This document shows, in pieces, positions 33,788 to 47,280 of a stretch of 64,000 nt of DNA. How positions within the stretch are numbered: the stretch's first letter is position 1; each line of letters starts with the position of its first letter. Position numbers and translations under genes: made by a program. Below the pieces are notes generated by a model. It ran no database searches and had not been told where the DNA came from. It was given only the letters and a program-made list of their open reading frames with translations. Source of the stretch: Cycas panzhihuaensis (lineage: Eukaryota; Cycadophyta); assembly GCA_023213395.1 (NCBI GenBank), contig CM041465.1, forward strand, positions 227,919,741 through 227,983,740, in the 5' to 3' direction.

Positions 33788-36700
33788 GTTTCCTAAATTA
33801 GAGGATATTATTATGCTTCAAGAAACCAAATTGGAAAGAGACAAAGTACTAGAGGTGAAAAACAAGGTTTGGAGGAATAGAGAGATGCTAGCGAAAGAAG
33901 GAACCCAAGGTTCAAGGGGTATGGAAGTACTCTAGAACCTAAAAGATTGGTATGGGTTAGTTATAGTACAAGAAGACCACTTTATGCTAGTCTGTTTAAC
34001 CTGTAGAAGGGTGAATGTGCAATGGATAGCCATTAATATTTATGCTCCAACAATGATAGAAGGCAGAAAGATGCTTTAGGATAGGATTTTAGAGATTTAT
34101 AAAGACTAGAAAGGCCCCTGGTTGGTAGCAGGGGACCTAAATATGACCTTGTCCCTGGGAGGAGAAAAAGGGGTATAGGAGGGCTAGTAAAAAAACATGA
34201 CTAATTTATGTGACTTCCTTTAAAAAGGTGGCTTGATGGACTTTCTATTAAGAGGGGCCAAGTATACTTAGTCGAATAGAAGAATAAGAGATCACCACAT
34301 ATAGATAAAACTAGATAGGGTGATGATCAACTATGAGTGGGATAGGCTCCTTGACAATATCAAATTAGATGCCCTCCCAAAGGTGGCATCTGATCATTTG
34401 TCATTGCTACTTGAGTTCAACACCTCAGGAAAATATCTTAGGGTTCTATTTCAGTTTGAACTTATGTGGATAAGGCATCCTAATTTTAGGAACTAGGTAA
34501 AGGAATAGTAGAGCAAACCTATGGATGGGCACGTTATATTTAGGTTCTCAAAAAAGCTAAATTGGATGAAAAGGCAAGTTAAAGCCTAGAGTAAATAGGT
34601 TTTTGGCAATATTTTTGAAGCGAAGGGTTATTTTCTTAGGGGCTTAAAGAGATTGGGGGAAGAATTTATGAGGAAGGTAGATCCATATCCTTGGATTAGA
34701 TGGAGTAAATGACTATTTGGAAGCTAGAGGAGGTCTTGGTCAAGGAGGAAATTTATTAGAAACAGAAGTCTAGGGCTCTTTGGCTAGCAAAGGGGGATAT
34801 GAACACTAAGTTTTTCTGTATGATAACCTTGAAACATAGGTCTTATAATGGAATCAACAAACTAAGTAATAGTGGAGGAGCAGAATCTAAGACAAATGAA
34901 GAAATCAAAGGCATAACTATTGATTACTTCAAGAATTTATTTAAAGAACCTAGTTGTCAAGATGTAGATCTAAGGAGAGAGCTTATGTGATACATCCCTA
35001 AGATGATTAAGGAAGAGGAAAATAGTTGGTTAAAGGAACCATTTTCAATGGAGGAGTTGGAGAAGGCCCTCTTTGATATAGGCCGTGATAAAGCCCCCAG
35101 TCCAGATTGTTTCCCTCTAGGTTTTTTTCAGCAGTTTTGGGACATAATCAAGGAAGACTTTAAAATGGCCTTGGATGAATTTTACAAGCAAGGAATAATT
35201 ATGAAGGAGTGGAAAGCTACTTTCCTTATGATGATCCCAAAGAACGAAGGGACAAAATTTATAGAGGAGTTTAGACTGATCAGTTTATGTAATATAAAGT
35301 ACAAAATTCTAGCTATAATTTTGGCCAATAGACTCAAGAAGTGCTTATTGCTCATCATATCTCCAAACTAGGATGGATTCATGAAAGGGAGATAAATATT
35401 AGATGGTATTATAGTTGTTCATGAGACGATCCATTCAGTCTAGCAGAGAAAAGAAGTAAGTATGATTGTGAAAATTAACATGTCTAAAGCTTATGACAGA
35501 GTGGCTTGGGACTACTTAATAGACAACCTTCAGGCGTTTGGGTTTGGTGAGGTCTAGAGGGAATGGATAGCATGCTACATCTCCAAATCTCAATATTCAG
35601 TCCTGATAAACAATACCTTGATACCCTTCTTTTCTGGATCTAGAGGGTTAAGGTAAGGGGGACCCCCTCTCCCCCTTCCTATTTATTATTATAGCTAAAA
35701 TATTAAGGAGAGCTATGGAGGAGGACACGAGGAAAGGATGGGTTGCTAGATTAAATTCTACTTCTGACATAGATAATATAGTTCATCATCAGTTTGTAGA
35801 TGATAATATTTTATTAAGTAAGGCTTCCATGGGGGAAGCAAGGGCCTTCAAATCTAGTCTCCAATGCTTTGAGAGAGCCACAAATCAAAAAATAAATCTA
35901 TACAAAAGTAGTGTCTTCTTTGTAAACACCCAAGAGAGACTTTAGAGAAAGATTAGTAGGGACTTTGATATGCCATCAGACCTCTTCTATCTACCTACGT
36001 AGGGATGCCTCTGTTTGTTGGGCATATGTGTAGGGGGATTTAGAATCCTATTATGGATAGGATGTAAAGGAAATTAGCAGGCTAGAAAGGATATCTTCTT
36101 AGTCAAGCTAGAAAAATCCAACTTATGACTACTTCCTTTGAGAGTATCCTAGTGTACATGATATTGATCGTCGAGGTACCAAGCAGGGTTATATCGATCC
36201 TAGAAGGTATTTAGAAAAGATCCCTATGGTTAAGAACTAAAGAAAAGGACATAATCCATTTGGTATCTTGGGACAAAGTTTGCCTACCTAAATGGGTAGG
36301 CTGACTTAATATTAGAAGACTGGCCTCTTTCAAGAGTCCTAGTGGCCAAACTAGGCTAGAGATTAGTGAAGGATGATGGGGAATAATGGGGTAAGATCAT
36401 TTCCAAAAAATACTTAGGCATAATCACTTCTTAAAAGATGAGGTTGGGGAGGTTAATGAATCTCCAATTTAGAGGAGTCTGGTCCATTCCAGATCTATGC
36501 TACTCTCTAATTTAAGATGGAAGTTAGGGAATAGGGAAAGTATAAACTTCTGGGAGGATAATTGTTATGAGAATTATTAATTGAAAGATAGGCCCAATGT
36601 TGGTAACCTACAAGCTGTTTGTGAGGATATCTACAACACAAAGGTCAAGAATTACTGGGAGGGACAAGGTAGAGATAGATCTTGGAGATCCTTTCAAGAG

Positions 36701-37800
36701 CTGCAAGAGGTCTAGGACTCAAGGGAGAGTATTTTAGCCCTAAAAAAGAGCTTAATCAATGTTATATCCTAAGAAGAGCTAAAGTATATATGATCATATA
36801 GCTTAACTCCCCCTTGAAGGAGTATACTATGAAGTAGGGATACCAAGCCATATGTTTAGATGTGGGGGCTATGAAGAATCCACCACTGGAGGAAGCATGG
36901 AAGTTGGACTTAATACCGAAAGTGGCAGTCTTCTGGTGGCTCTACTTGAAGAAGACCTTGACAATGGATAACCTTCAAAAGTATGGTTTTGTTATGCCAA
37001 ATAGATGTGTGTTGTGCAAGAAGGATGAGGAAACATTAGATCACATTAACATTGATTGCTCGTTATCTAGAAGAATATGGGCTCTTATCTAGTCCCAATT
37101 TGGAATAAAGTGGGTGTATCCTAAGACCCTTAAAGACCAATGGATGATATGGAAATCTCTTTTTATGAGTAAGAAACTGGGCTTTCTTTGGAAAACTACC
37201 CTACCAATGGTGGTGTAGAATCTCTGGAAGGAACGAAATAGAAGGTCATTCCAGGGGAAGAAATTGGATGAAGTTAGGCTCTATGGAATGATATGTGCAA
37301 CAACTATGGAATCAGCTAGAATCTTGGATGAGGAGAGTATATTTAAATTTGAGGGTAACATCATTGATGGATAGGGTATAGGAAGACCAAATATAACTAG
37401 GACCAGGAGGAGGAAATGCTCTTGGTGCCCTCCTACAGCTAACTGGGTTAAAATAAATTTTGATGGAGTATCTAAAGGCAACCCTAGTGAGGCAGGAAGG
37501 GGAGGCTTATGTAGATACCTAGATGGAAAAATACGGTGGGCCTTTACAAAATATTATGTTTAATAAACTAACCATAAGGCTTAACTAAAGGCTATGTAGA
37601 GAGCAGTGCTTATGGCTACTGAGGACACTTATGAGAAGGTGGTTATTGAAGGAGATTTGCTAAATGTGGTTAGGATTCTCACAGGGATAGTATGGCAAAC
37701 CGACATAATGAAGACATAGTTAGGGGTGCCTAAGATGATTTAAGATCAAAAGAGAGTTTTTAGACCTACCACACGTACAGAGAGGGAAATGTGACAACTA
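33788..37800 (+). pseudogene. LINE ORF2: endonuclease, RT, zinc finger, RNase H
   Basis: The APE-type endonuclease runs from about 33790 to 34440 (DIIMLQETKLERD, VAGDLNMTLS, LDRVMINYEWDRLL, VASDHLSLL); its very N terminus with the WNVRG-like motif is missing. RT spans about 34790-35945 (KGDMNTKFF, DKAPSPDCFPLGFFQQFW, FRLISLCNIKYKI, VKINMSKAYDRVAWDYL, FVDDNILLSK). The first catalytic Asp in KxDMSKAYD is Asn. zf-RVT lies at 36862-37092 (CVLCKKDEETLDHINIDC). RNase H begins at about 37449 (INFDGVSKGNPSEAG, VVIEGDLLNVVRIL). The RNase H tail is typical of plant L1. Numerous TAG stops make it dead. Confidence 0.9.
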
Positions 37801-38076
37801 ACTAGTTGGCCAATTGAGTAGTTTTAAATAAGAGTCTGAGGGTCTAGAAGGGGGATTTCGTAGAGGAACTTCTAAGTTTGGTCAAATTAGATGTGTTCAC
37901 CCATGAGGGGGGAATGAGCTAGCCACATGGTTTGTCGTGCCACTTAGGGTTAGAGAGGAGAGGGCAGTCTAAGATCAACTAGGCCATAGGCTTATCATGG
38001 CACTCTTGTTTTAGTTGAAAGGCAAACACTATAAAAGGTTTAGGGCCCTTTTAAAACCCCTTCTTTTTAAAATATC

Positions 38077-38085
38077 AAAAAAAAA
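38077..38085 (+). other. LINE poly-A tail
   Basis: Nine A directly before the right target duplication; marks the 3' end of the LINE. Confidence 0.8.
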
Positions 38086-38089
38086 TGTC

Positions 38090-38102
38090 GTAATGGTGTT
38101 TT
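38090..38102. repeat. Right target-site duplication of the LINE
   Basis: GTAATGGTGTTTT, identical to 20479-20491. Confidence 0.85.
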
Positions 38103-38728
38103 TATTAAGGGGAAGTATAGTTGTCACACAACTAGACATAAAACATTTATAACACTCAAAATTTCTCTTTCAAATAACATTAATATATATCAATGAAGTA
38201 CAATAATTATGGAGAGAGAGACACAAAGTTGTAAAATCACACTCTTATAATTCTATAATAATTTATTCTATCATATCTAACATTATTCATGGCCCCAAAA
38301 TAAGGGGTACTAATTATGATTTTAAAGACTTTTATAATAGTTTGATGGCTATTTTTAAATTATGGTAGGAGGTATATTAAATCATGTAATAAGCCAAGTA
38401 TGTTCTTGATGGGTCCTTTAAATTCATACAATTAGAGTATACTACCTTATTATATAGTGAGAATTACATCTCTAAAATTATATAATTTACTAGATATTCA
38501 TGTTAGTTTATCAAATGTTAAAATCCTACTTATAGTTATTCAAATATTTTATGGTTCTTACTTTTTAGATGGAATAAATGGAGGGCGTAATTCCCTATAA
38601 TAATATTCAATCTTATATTAAGTAATTTAATCCAACATGTTATTATACACTCATCTCTAATAGATGGTATCTTCAAACATATAATTAAAATAAAATATCA
38701 TCAAGAATTTAGAAATATATATAGATAG
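38103..38728. other. AT-rich DNA without recognised gene
   Basis: The continuation of the pre-LINE locus up to Tat element 2. AT-rich, no frame or domain recognised. Confidence 0.5.
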
Positions 38729-41719
38729 TATTTCTCAACTACCGAGAATGGGTATGGACAGATCGACTTAGGTAAGCGCATGTATGCTTCCTCCTTTTCG
38801 CCTTTATTTTTCTTTGGAAAGGTAGAAAGGAGCATTGCCTCATTGCATGATTGCCTGTCACATTCGAGTGATCACCTTGTACCTATTGCTTAATCATGCT
38901 GCTTGTCATCTTTTTAGCCTATGACGACCTGCAGGACCTACCTCTCTGCAAGGTAGGCATCCTCGTGGTGCTCTACAACCCCCTCATGCCACCTCCATGT
39001 CACCTCAAGCCTCACCCAACTTATGTGATCTACTCACACCTTGGTCACCTATCGCAACTCTTGGCACTTCACCAAGAGTTGTTGCTATCTTGTATCCTTT
39101 CATAGCATTTATGGGAATCCTAACTCCTGATGTCCCATTTGGTTTAGCCTACATGTCACCCAGACTATTCCCAACTACCTGGACAGGAGGGCCAGCCCCT
39201 CCTAGACCTAACACATCTCCATTTAGGGCTCCCAGAACCCTTCATGTTGTTATTTTAGCATTTTGGTCTTGCACCACTATAAACTTAGTGGTACCGCGAA
39301 GTTTACCATGGTGTGACTATTGCTCACTATTTTTTCAATCCACCGTGGTAATTCTCACTCTTTTTGTGGAATTGCCACGTGGATAAGTTACCAAGTCAGC
39401 CCTACCCAAACCCTAATTGTTTGATTAGTGTTAGGATGGGTATATATCCCAAAAAGGACCTCATTTTACCTCTCTTGGCTCTCTAACAACACTTCCTACT
39501 ACAGCTATTCTGCTCTCTCTTTCTCTCTTTTTATAGTTACACCTACAATACTGGAGTTTCTGCCATTCCAACCTAGGATTTGCATGTAGCAGCTCTGGTA
39601 TGTGGCAGAGGACTCTTCATCTAGTATCTTCAAGTGAGATCTCCATGCTCACCCCTCAGTTATCATCCAGCAAGTTGCTCCTGCAATACCACCTTGTGAG
39701 GTACCTTGTGAACCCTACAGAATCTACCTTTTTCCACTATTTGTAGGGGTAGATCCACCCCTAACACAGTCCAACAGGCACCTCTTACTCTGGTTTTATA
39801 TTTTAGCACATATTTATTCCATTAAAGCTTGCCTAAAAGTATATTATCCTCTCTTTTAGTGTTTTTGCTGTAAAATAGAGTATTTTTTTCCCATTTTTAG
39901 CTTTGTTACCTCAAGATTCCTCCCATTCTCTGCTGGTTTCTCTCAAGAAAGTTGCAAGAGAGGGCCCATAAGGACTGGGTGAAGGGAGCTAAGGCGGGAT
40001 CTTTCCCTTTTTAGCCTACTCCCTAAGGGTAAACCCCTTTCCATCCTTCCTCTCGTGCGCCTGTGCTTCCCTTGAGCAAACTAAGAGTTTGTGAGACCAA
40101 GCTTGTGCTAGATATCAGCGTACGCAGCCCTTACTGCACTAGTTCCAGGGCTACACACTCTCCCTTTGGGCCCTCTTTAAGCCCTAAACATCATTCAAAC
40201 TCCATCTAGACCCTTAGCAAGTCCGGTGTGGCGATCTGCTGCCCATAGCATCTCCACTACAGAGGCAACTCTTCCACATCATATAACATCCACTTCTTTT
40301 CTTGCTTACTACCCATAGGCTGTCATAAAACCGCTATACTTTTACATCCTAAGGCTGCGTGGAGGTCCACTTATGGGAGGGTTGGCCATCCTGAGGCTAA
40401 CCTCTCTTTCTTGCTTAGCATACATTATTTTCTTTAAAAAGAGTGCAGAGTTGATTTGAGTAGTAGATTGACTAACTTAAGGTACAAAACTTTAGCATTT
40501 ATTTTATATCATGACATGTATGTTAGCTTGCATCTTGGTAGCCCCTTCTTGGAAGGGAAAACCCTTTGTGATCGTAGGTTTATGGTAGCATTTATGAAGG
40601 GAAAGAATGCAATAATCCGGGTAAGCCCTTGCTCTTCTTTCTTCCTTCATTTTCCACTTTCTTGTATGGTCTCTGGCTCTCTTTGCTTTCCTACTTTATT
40701 TTTCCTTTACACGGGGAAGGTAAAGAAGCCCCCACTCCACTTTCGCTCTAGCTATGACTACACATTGACTAAGGATGGGAGGGTATACGTGGCATACGAG
40801 TGAAGCTCCCCTATTGATCGCGTCACTTTCTGGGTATGCACCATATCTCTTCCTCTACCTCTTTCTTTTTATGCTTTTATTAGGCATTCGTTTTTATTGC
40901 ATAATAGGTCACATAAAGAAAAAAGGGTAGCAAACCAATTTATTTGCATTCACCTTACATATGTGTACTGCATGGTTGCTTTTACAGGAAACAGAGCATA
41001 ATAGAAATTGCACCTCCCCATTTTTCTTACCTAAACTGAAGGCATCCCTTAGTTGGACATCACCTTAGTATTCATGCTTGAGTGCACATAAAATGCTTTC
41101 TTTCCTTTCTTTTCTTTATATTTTGTTATTAAAAGGCAAAGAGAGAGAGGAAACGTAGTTCTAGATCCCCCTTTATGGACATACATGATGTCACCTTTTG
41201 GGCATCTCTTTATCACACCCCACATATCCAACATGCGTAAGTCTCGTCATTCTTGACCAGGCTTAATCCCCCTTAGCTTACATAGCAGTAAGGATCCTCC
41301 TTTCACTATTATCTTTTCCATTTAGATCCACCTTAGGCTAATTAGCCTAAGGAGAGCCTATCAGCACTTGTCTTATATCCCTTTGACTGTTACACCTCAT
41401 CCTATGTCCCTTTGCTATAGGAACCTCCCCCTTTTTGTAGGTCTCTCCTTCTCCCTTCCGGCCATCCAAGGGTGGGAGGGCCTCATCCTTTGGGACTACC
41501 TGAGATACCCCTACATGTATCTCGCCCCTTAAAACCGAAAGCGAAGGCTACTCCGAGGAAGTTAGGCACCATTCGCGAGTCTCAAACTAATGCTCTGGCA
41601 CATGGATGCCCTATGTAGCGTTCTCTTCTGCTTGTAGGATTCCATCCATATCCCAGCATTGGTCGTTGACCACCTTAACCCCTACTAAGCATAGTGACCA
41701 TCCCGCAGACGTAATTTCA
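38729..41719 (+). repeat. 5' LTR of Tat element 2
   Basis: 2,991 bp, starting TATTTCTCAACTACCGAG (TG changed to TA) and ending TAATTTCA before the PBS. It matches 63505-64000 closely at its start and element 1 LTRs more distantly. TATA-like TATATATC at 39441; leader hairpin at 40543-40557. Confidence 0.92.
39441..39448 (+). promoter_or_regulatory. LTR TATA box, element 2
   Basis: TATATATC follows GGATGGG, at the place of the TATAAGTA box of element 1. Confidence 0.55.
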
Positions 41720-41720
41720 C

Positions 41721-41738
41721 TGGCGACCATACTGAAGA
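41721..41738 (+). other. Primer binding site, element 2
   Basis: TGGCGACCATACTGAAGA, one base after the LTR; differs from element 1 by two G-to-A changes. Confidence 0.75.
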
Positions 41739-41889
41739 CCTGCTATTAAGGGAGCTAGTCTTTCTCTCTTCCTATTGGTGCTACTAACTTTTAGTAACTT
41801 CCCCCTTTTGTTCCTTTTGTTAGGCAGCCCCCAACATATACCTTACATTTACCTCTTTATCTTTCTTCTAACACATTAGTGAGTATTGT

Positions 41890-43960
41890 GTGCAACGCTT
41901 CTCACGTCACCTACGAGGTCTTCCCATGCTTCTCACATCACTTATAAGATCTTCCCCTGTTGTTAGAGGATCCCACATATCATCCCCTTTCATCGTCAGA
42001 TTCTAATTCGACCATGGAAGGTTACTCTTCTGATTAGGCATACCACGCTTATACCACTAGTACCCATGAGTTTCCTGTATCTTTCATGGGATCCACCCAA
42101 GAAGGTAACGACCCCATCTATTATCCGGGTGATCAACAACACCTGCTTGATATCCATCCCTCCACTCACAGAGTGGAGATTCCATCTTCTCTTGAGTTCT
42201 ATAACCCAGGTGGTGATTCTTACGAGGAGCATCTTGAGGGGTCCACTTCGTTAGAGGTCCCATCTACTTCTTATGATCAGGCAGATACCCCTCCAATTAA
42301 TATGGTTGAAGCTCTCAATGCATGCTTTCATTCCACTCGCCTTCAACCATGCCCTAAATGGTTTGAAGATGTCTTGTGTGGTGAAGCATCTTCTTCATCC
42401 ACATCTACCCCACCTACAACAAGTAACTCGTTTGTCCCATCACATCTGTCCCGTCCAGTTCTTACATCTACCCTAGGGACATTCATTGCATCCTCTACTT
42501 CTCTTTGTGGTCCCAACTCTTCTGGAACCACTCAAGGTATGTCTTTCTCCCAACTTGGGGTTAGCATGTCTCTCCCTAGCCAAGCAAATACGCCACCTCC
42601 AAACATAGCACATACATTTCCCATTAGACCTAAGGGTCCTGTTTATGCCTCTACCTCTAGTCATGTGGGACCCATTTTCATATGCTCTTAAACTCAGTCT
42701 AGTGGTCCTTCCCTTTATGTCCCTCCAGGCTATACATCTCAGCCGTGGGGGCATGGTAAAGGGAACCACCTTCCTATTTATGGGATGGACCCTTTACACC
42801 CATATGGGGTAGCACCACCCATGGGCGGCCCATATGGGCAAAATCTGGTCCCTTACCTTTTGTTTCCACCATCTTGCATAGTACCTTATATTGTGTGTTT
42901 GCAAGGAGGCCCAACTCCTTTTCAAGGTACCTACCCTCAAGCTCCTTTTCAACAAGGGGCATTTCCTTAAGGAGGGATGGGTCCTCTATGCCCACCCACT
43001 CCTTGCTCTTTACCTTCCTCATCTTTTGCTGATCCTATGATCTAGACAAGGGCGTGACCCTTTATGGATTATAGATCGACACCCTTATCCATTGAGGTGC
43101 TAAGGACCAACTTATCGCCTCATCCCCCTGAAGTTCCGAAATTCGATGGGACTTCATCATAGGATCCAGCAGAGCATATTCATAGTTTCTCTATGGCATA
43201 TACAGACTATAGGCCTACGATCATATCCTAATGAAACTGCTTCCACGGTCTCTTCAAGGCGATGCCCTCAAATGGTTTTATCGCCTGCCTGCTCACTCCA
43301 TCTAATCATTCTAGTAACTCGTGGATGAGTTTATCAACTATTTTGATGTAGCTTGTCCATTTGAGAGTGTAATAAATCTCTCCTCTTGCTTAAACAAGGT
43401 CACGATAAGATGAATCATGACTTTGTGTGGCGATTCCATGACCTCCTATATTCCACCAAGGCTAATTTGCCTGAGGAATTGAAGAGGGGCATCTTTGTTA
43501 ATGCAATACGTCTTGAAGTTCATGTGGAAGTCCTTAAGATGGGGGCAACCACATGTGACTCCACCATAGCAAAGTGCTTGGCACTTAAGGTTATTGAGAT
43601 CCAGGCTGGACTCAAGAAGCCCCTAAATTCCTCACAGTAATGTGAGGCACCTCCATCAACTAAAGAAACTAAAACTCAACAACCTACTAGGTCTTCTTCC
43701 CACTCAATTGAGAAGATCCTAAACCCCCTTACCTCTGCCATACCTTCATTCAAACATATGATGAAGAAACTTAAGCTTCAAGCTCCTTCATCACCTACAT
43801 CCAACAAACCTATTCAACAAGCTTCCTAAGCCGCTCCTCCTAAGGGCAACAACACCTAGTCCTCCCAAGCTTAGAAACCTGATTCCTCACTTGAGAAGAA
43901 GTGGTGCTCTATTCATGGAGAATACTTCCATGACAATTCGCGCTACCGGGTTTAACATCT
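41890..43960 (+). pseudogene. gag of Tat element 2
   Basis: Same protein as in elements 1 and 3. The Arg-rich start is readable (QRFSRHLRGLP), but its ATG is GTG and a roughly 31-bp tandem duplication (about 41897-41958) shifts the frame. The second start MEGYSSD lies at 42014. A Ser/Pro/Gly-rich region follows, then the gag domain near 43080-43630 (PPEVPKFDGTSS, MLKQGHDKMNHDFVWRFHDL, MGATTCDSTIAKCLAL). It ends in WCSIHGEYFHDNSRY near 43900. Several frameshifts and TAG/TAA stops are present. Confidence 0.87.
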
Positions 43961-44193
43961 TAGGGATGCCTCGCAATGCGACCCATCTCCCAAATGGGAC
44001 TCAAGGCCTAACCTCGACCAACTTATCCATAGAGATCCGTTCCCCAAGTATGAGGAGTGCGATCGCAACTCTCAACAAAAGAATAATCAGAACCGGGAAA
44101 GATCTCTGAATCCACACCCTTCGCATGGTAAAGGGAAGGGTGCATGGGGTTTGTCTTCCTCCTCGCATTCCCTTGATCATCGTACCCTGTTGC

Positions 44194-45330
44194 CTTTGCG
44201 TTCCCGAAACAGGGGAAAGAAGGTGAACCAGATGCTTGAGGCCACCCCTCTATATGCCTTAACTCGGTCTCAAACTGCCAAAGAGGCAATCGATGCCTCT
44301 TCATCTATCCAGCATCCTGATCCTCTTTCAAAAACCTCTCTTCTAGAAGTTCCTTTACTTCCCAAGACTATCCATGTTCATCCCGATCGCTACGATTTTA
44401 GGAGAGCCTCAACCTACAGTGAAGGGGAAGACCTTTTCTATCATTAATGAGCTTCATACCATGGCCATCAGGATGTCTATTATGGACGTTTGAAGAATTT
44501 GTCTTGAACAGCGAACACTCCTTTTAGAAGCTTTAGGATTGGGTGATGTGCCCGTTCACGCTTTGGGTATTTCCTAAAGTCGTGAGCCTATCATTTCTTT
44601 TGATCCTAAAGATCTTCCTTTTGCTAGTGAAAGGGAGTACCAATGGAACTTTCCTTTTACCATTACTATCGATATGCTCGATTGCACTTTGCGAAGGACC
44701 ATTGTCAACAATGGTTCTTCCATTAATACCATGCCCTTACGTGTCATGCAAGAGCTTGGAATTTCTGCCTTGGAACCTATTCCATGGCGATGCCAAGGCT
44801 ACGATGGTAGCGAGAAGACTCCTTTGGGATATATTTTGACCCCCCTTACTCTTGAGGACAAGACTGTCCTCATTGATATTGTAGTCCTTGACATAGACGT
44901 CGACTACAATCTCCTTTTGGGTCGACCATGGCTTGATCAAATGGGAGCCATGTGTTTGACCCGCTGGGGGCAACTCAAGTTTGTCCACGATGGGCGAATG
45001 AGGGTTATTTCCCATGAACTCCTACCTACTAAACAATCCCATCAAACGAACCAAATGAGCCATGGTCGTATGAAGGGTGACAAGGGCCCTTCCACCCATG
45101 CCTCTGCTTGTTCTATCAGCATCTCCGATTTGTCTCATTTAGAAGGAGATCCTATATCTTCTTCTTCAAACCTTACCTATTTTACTCTTATTGATGTTGG
45201 GAGCTATGGATACCTTACCATATTTAGTGACGATGAGTCCAATGGCAAGGACGAGGACCTTCCTCACCCTGTTTCCTTTCTTCACACTAGTAGGAGACAC
45301 TCTCCTTGCTCTAGGTCCTAACCTAGAACC
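44194..45330 (+). pseudogene. Linker and aspartic protease of Tat element 2
   Basis: The linker (MLEATPLYALTRSQTAKEA) leads to the protease, open at 44674-45321. The active site reads IVNNGSSINTMPLRVMQELG, so the catalytic Asp of DNGSS is Asn here (AAC). Further conserved parts are CQGYDGSEKTPLG, VLDIDVDYNLLLGRPWLDQMGA and LKFVHDGRMRVISHE. This is a clear Tat/Ogre protease; inactive through the D-to-N change. Confidence 0.88.
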
Positions 45331-45559
45331 TCTCTTATTGGAGAGACCGATCACCCCTTTGTATCGCATGTTATTGTTCGCATTGATCCATCGATGCTTG
45401 AGTCTTCCCCTTCATCATCCCCTACGGGTGATGAATTTGGAGAACTTCCTTTCGCCCCTTATGAGGGACCCCTTCCCAACTCCTCTATAGAGTCTCTTGG
45501 GGATATTGGGTAGCCTGCCAACCACCGTGGTCCCATTACTCCCACTCCTTCTCGTGCCT

Positions 45560-46720
45560 CATCTATTCGAAGTAAGGTCATCCATAGGGTGGATTACTTC
45601 GAGGACAATGAGGCTCTACTTGAGCACTTAGCGAGCTCCATGCCCAACCTTCCTTCTGGTCATCATAGACTTGGCCACTAGAAGGTCTTAGAGATTGGGT
45701 CCACCCTTGTCCACCCAATCCCATCTCTTATTCTGTCTCCTCTTGTTGACCTTGCCCCCCTTCATTTTAAGGAGGGGAATACCATGTGCATGGGGGTAAC
45801 CCAAGACATAGTTTTCACCCTAGGCAAAGTCATTAAGGTGGGGGCAGAATGTTCTCCTCATGAGGTAAGGGAATACTTCCTTTTATTCTAGGAGTTCCAA
45901 GATGTTTTTGTGTGGGACTATTCTAACATGAAGGGAATTGACCCCTCTATTATCATCCATAACCTTACCACAGTCCCTAGCACTCACCTTGTACACTAGA
46001 AATAATGCCCACTACATCCTAAACTCTCAACCACTATCAAAATGGAGGTTGAGAAACTCCTAGATACAGGACTCATTACTTCCATCGACTACCCTAAATG
46101 GGTATCTAACATCGTTCCTGTTGCTAAAAAGAATGGGACCATCTATATATGCGTTGATTTTCATGATATCAACAATGTATGTCCTAAGGATAATTTCCTA
46201 CTCTCGTTCATCAATCAGATCATCGATTAAACCATCAGTTTCAGAGTCATGTCCTTGATGGATGGCTTCTCTAGTTACAATCAAATTCAAATCTCTCTCG
46301 AAGACTGCTATAAGATGGCCTTCACCACCTTGTGGGGTACCTTCGCCTATAAGGTAATGCCCTTTGGATTGAAAAATACAGGTGCCACTTATCAAAGGGT
46401 GATGCACTTCATTTTCCATGACCCTATCAATAAAATGTTAGAGGTCTTTATGGATGATATGATGGGTCTCTCATGCATTAGAGCCCATCACCCTTTAGAT
46501 TTACGAGCCATCTTCATGCGATGCTGCGAATACTACATAAGTCTCAATCCATTCAAATGTGTATTTGCCATCACTTCTGGCAAACTCCTTGGTTTCCTCA
46601 TGTCGAAACAAGGAATTTAAATCGACCCTAATAAAGTCAAGGCAATCCTTGACATGCCACCACCTAAAACCCAATAAGAGATTAAGTCATTTTTAGGTAG
46701 GCTCGCCTAAAACTCAATGA
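45560..46720 (+). pseudogene. Reverse transcriptase of Tat element 2
   Basis: RT of a Tat/Ogre element. The N-terminal part (YFEDNEALLEHLA, then EFQDVFVW) precedes MEVEKLLDTGLITSIDYPKW (46042) and WVSNIVPVAKKNGTIYICVD. Fingers and palm follow: SLMDGFSSYNQIQI, WGTFAYKVMPFGLKNTGATY, and FMDDMMG at about 46450 in place of the FVDD box. LLGFLMSKQGI is followed by DPNKVKAILDMPPPKTQ and SFLGRLA. The main catalytic motifs are intact, but stops at 46228-46230 and 46618-46620 and a local duplication near 46680-46750 break the frame. Confidence 0.92.
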
Positions 46721-46884
46721 CAGATTAAGCCATTTTTAGATAGGCTTGGATTCCCTAGGCATTTTTTCGTGAACTTTATTGTGAATGCCAAACCTCTTAC
46801 TAACTTATTAAAGAAGGAAGCCCCGGTTTTTTTGTCAACTAAAGCCTAATAAGCTTTTGAAGGACTTAAGGAAGCCCTTGCTTT

Positions 46885-47280
46885 TACTCTGACGTTAGTA
46901 CCCCCTTGCTTTGATAGGCTTTTCACCCTGTATACCTTAGCGACCGATGAGTCCTTGGATGCCATGCTGGCCTAGGAGGATGATTCGGGAACTAAGAAAG
47001 CTATTTACTTCATTAGCCATACCCTCATGGCTGCTGAACTCAACTACTCTCCAGTCGAGAAGGAATGCCTCTCCTTGATCCACACGACCAAGAAGTTTAG
47101 GCACTACTTTCTTGGAAACACTACCAAGGTGATCGTTCAATCTGACCCCTTGCGTTATTTACTCACCTATTCTAACCTGATAGGTAGTACTGGTCGTTGG
47201 GCCATCCTCCTTTAGGAATTCGATCTCCTAATCATTAACAGGAAATCAAAGAAGGGGATGGTAGTCGTAGAACAGCTTGT
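46885..47280 (+). pseudogene. gypsy RNase H of Tat element 2
   Basis: The RNase H domain C-terminal to RT: LYTLATDESLDAMLA, then AIYFISHTLMAAELNYSPVEKECLS, FRHYFLGNTTKVIVQSDPLRYLL and GRWAILL. It is the standard gypsy domain, separate from the second RNase H ORF at 62663. Stops at about 46974 and 47214. Confidence 0.87.

Larger units (their letters stand above)
20492..38085 (+). mobile_element. L1-type LINE interrupted by copia-2
   Basis: The LINE is split by the copia-2 insertion (21778-33171). Its two parts, 20492-21777 and about 33177-38085, add up to about 6.2 kb, the normal length of a plant L1. It has ORF1 (DUF4283 plus zinc knuckle), an APE endonuclease, RT, a zf-RVT zinc finger and a C-terminal RNase H, and ends in A9 before the 13-bp target duplication. 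The long duplication and the poly-A tail show target-primed reverse transcription. Confidence 0.92.
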
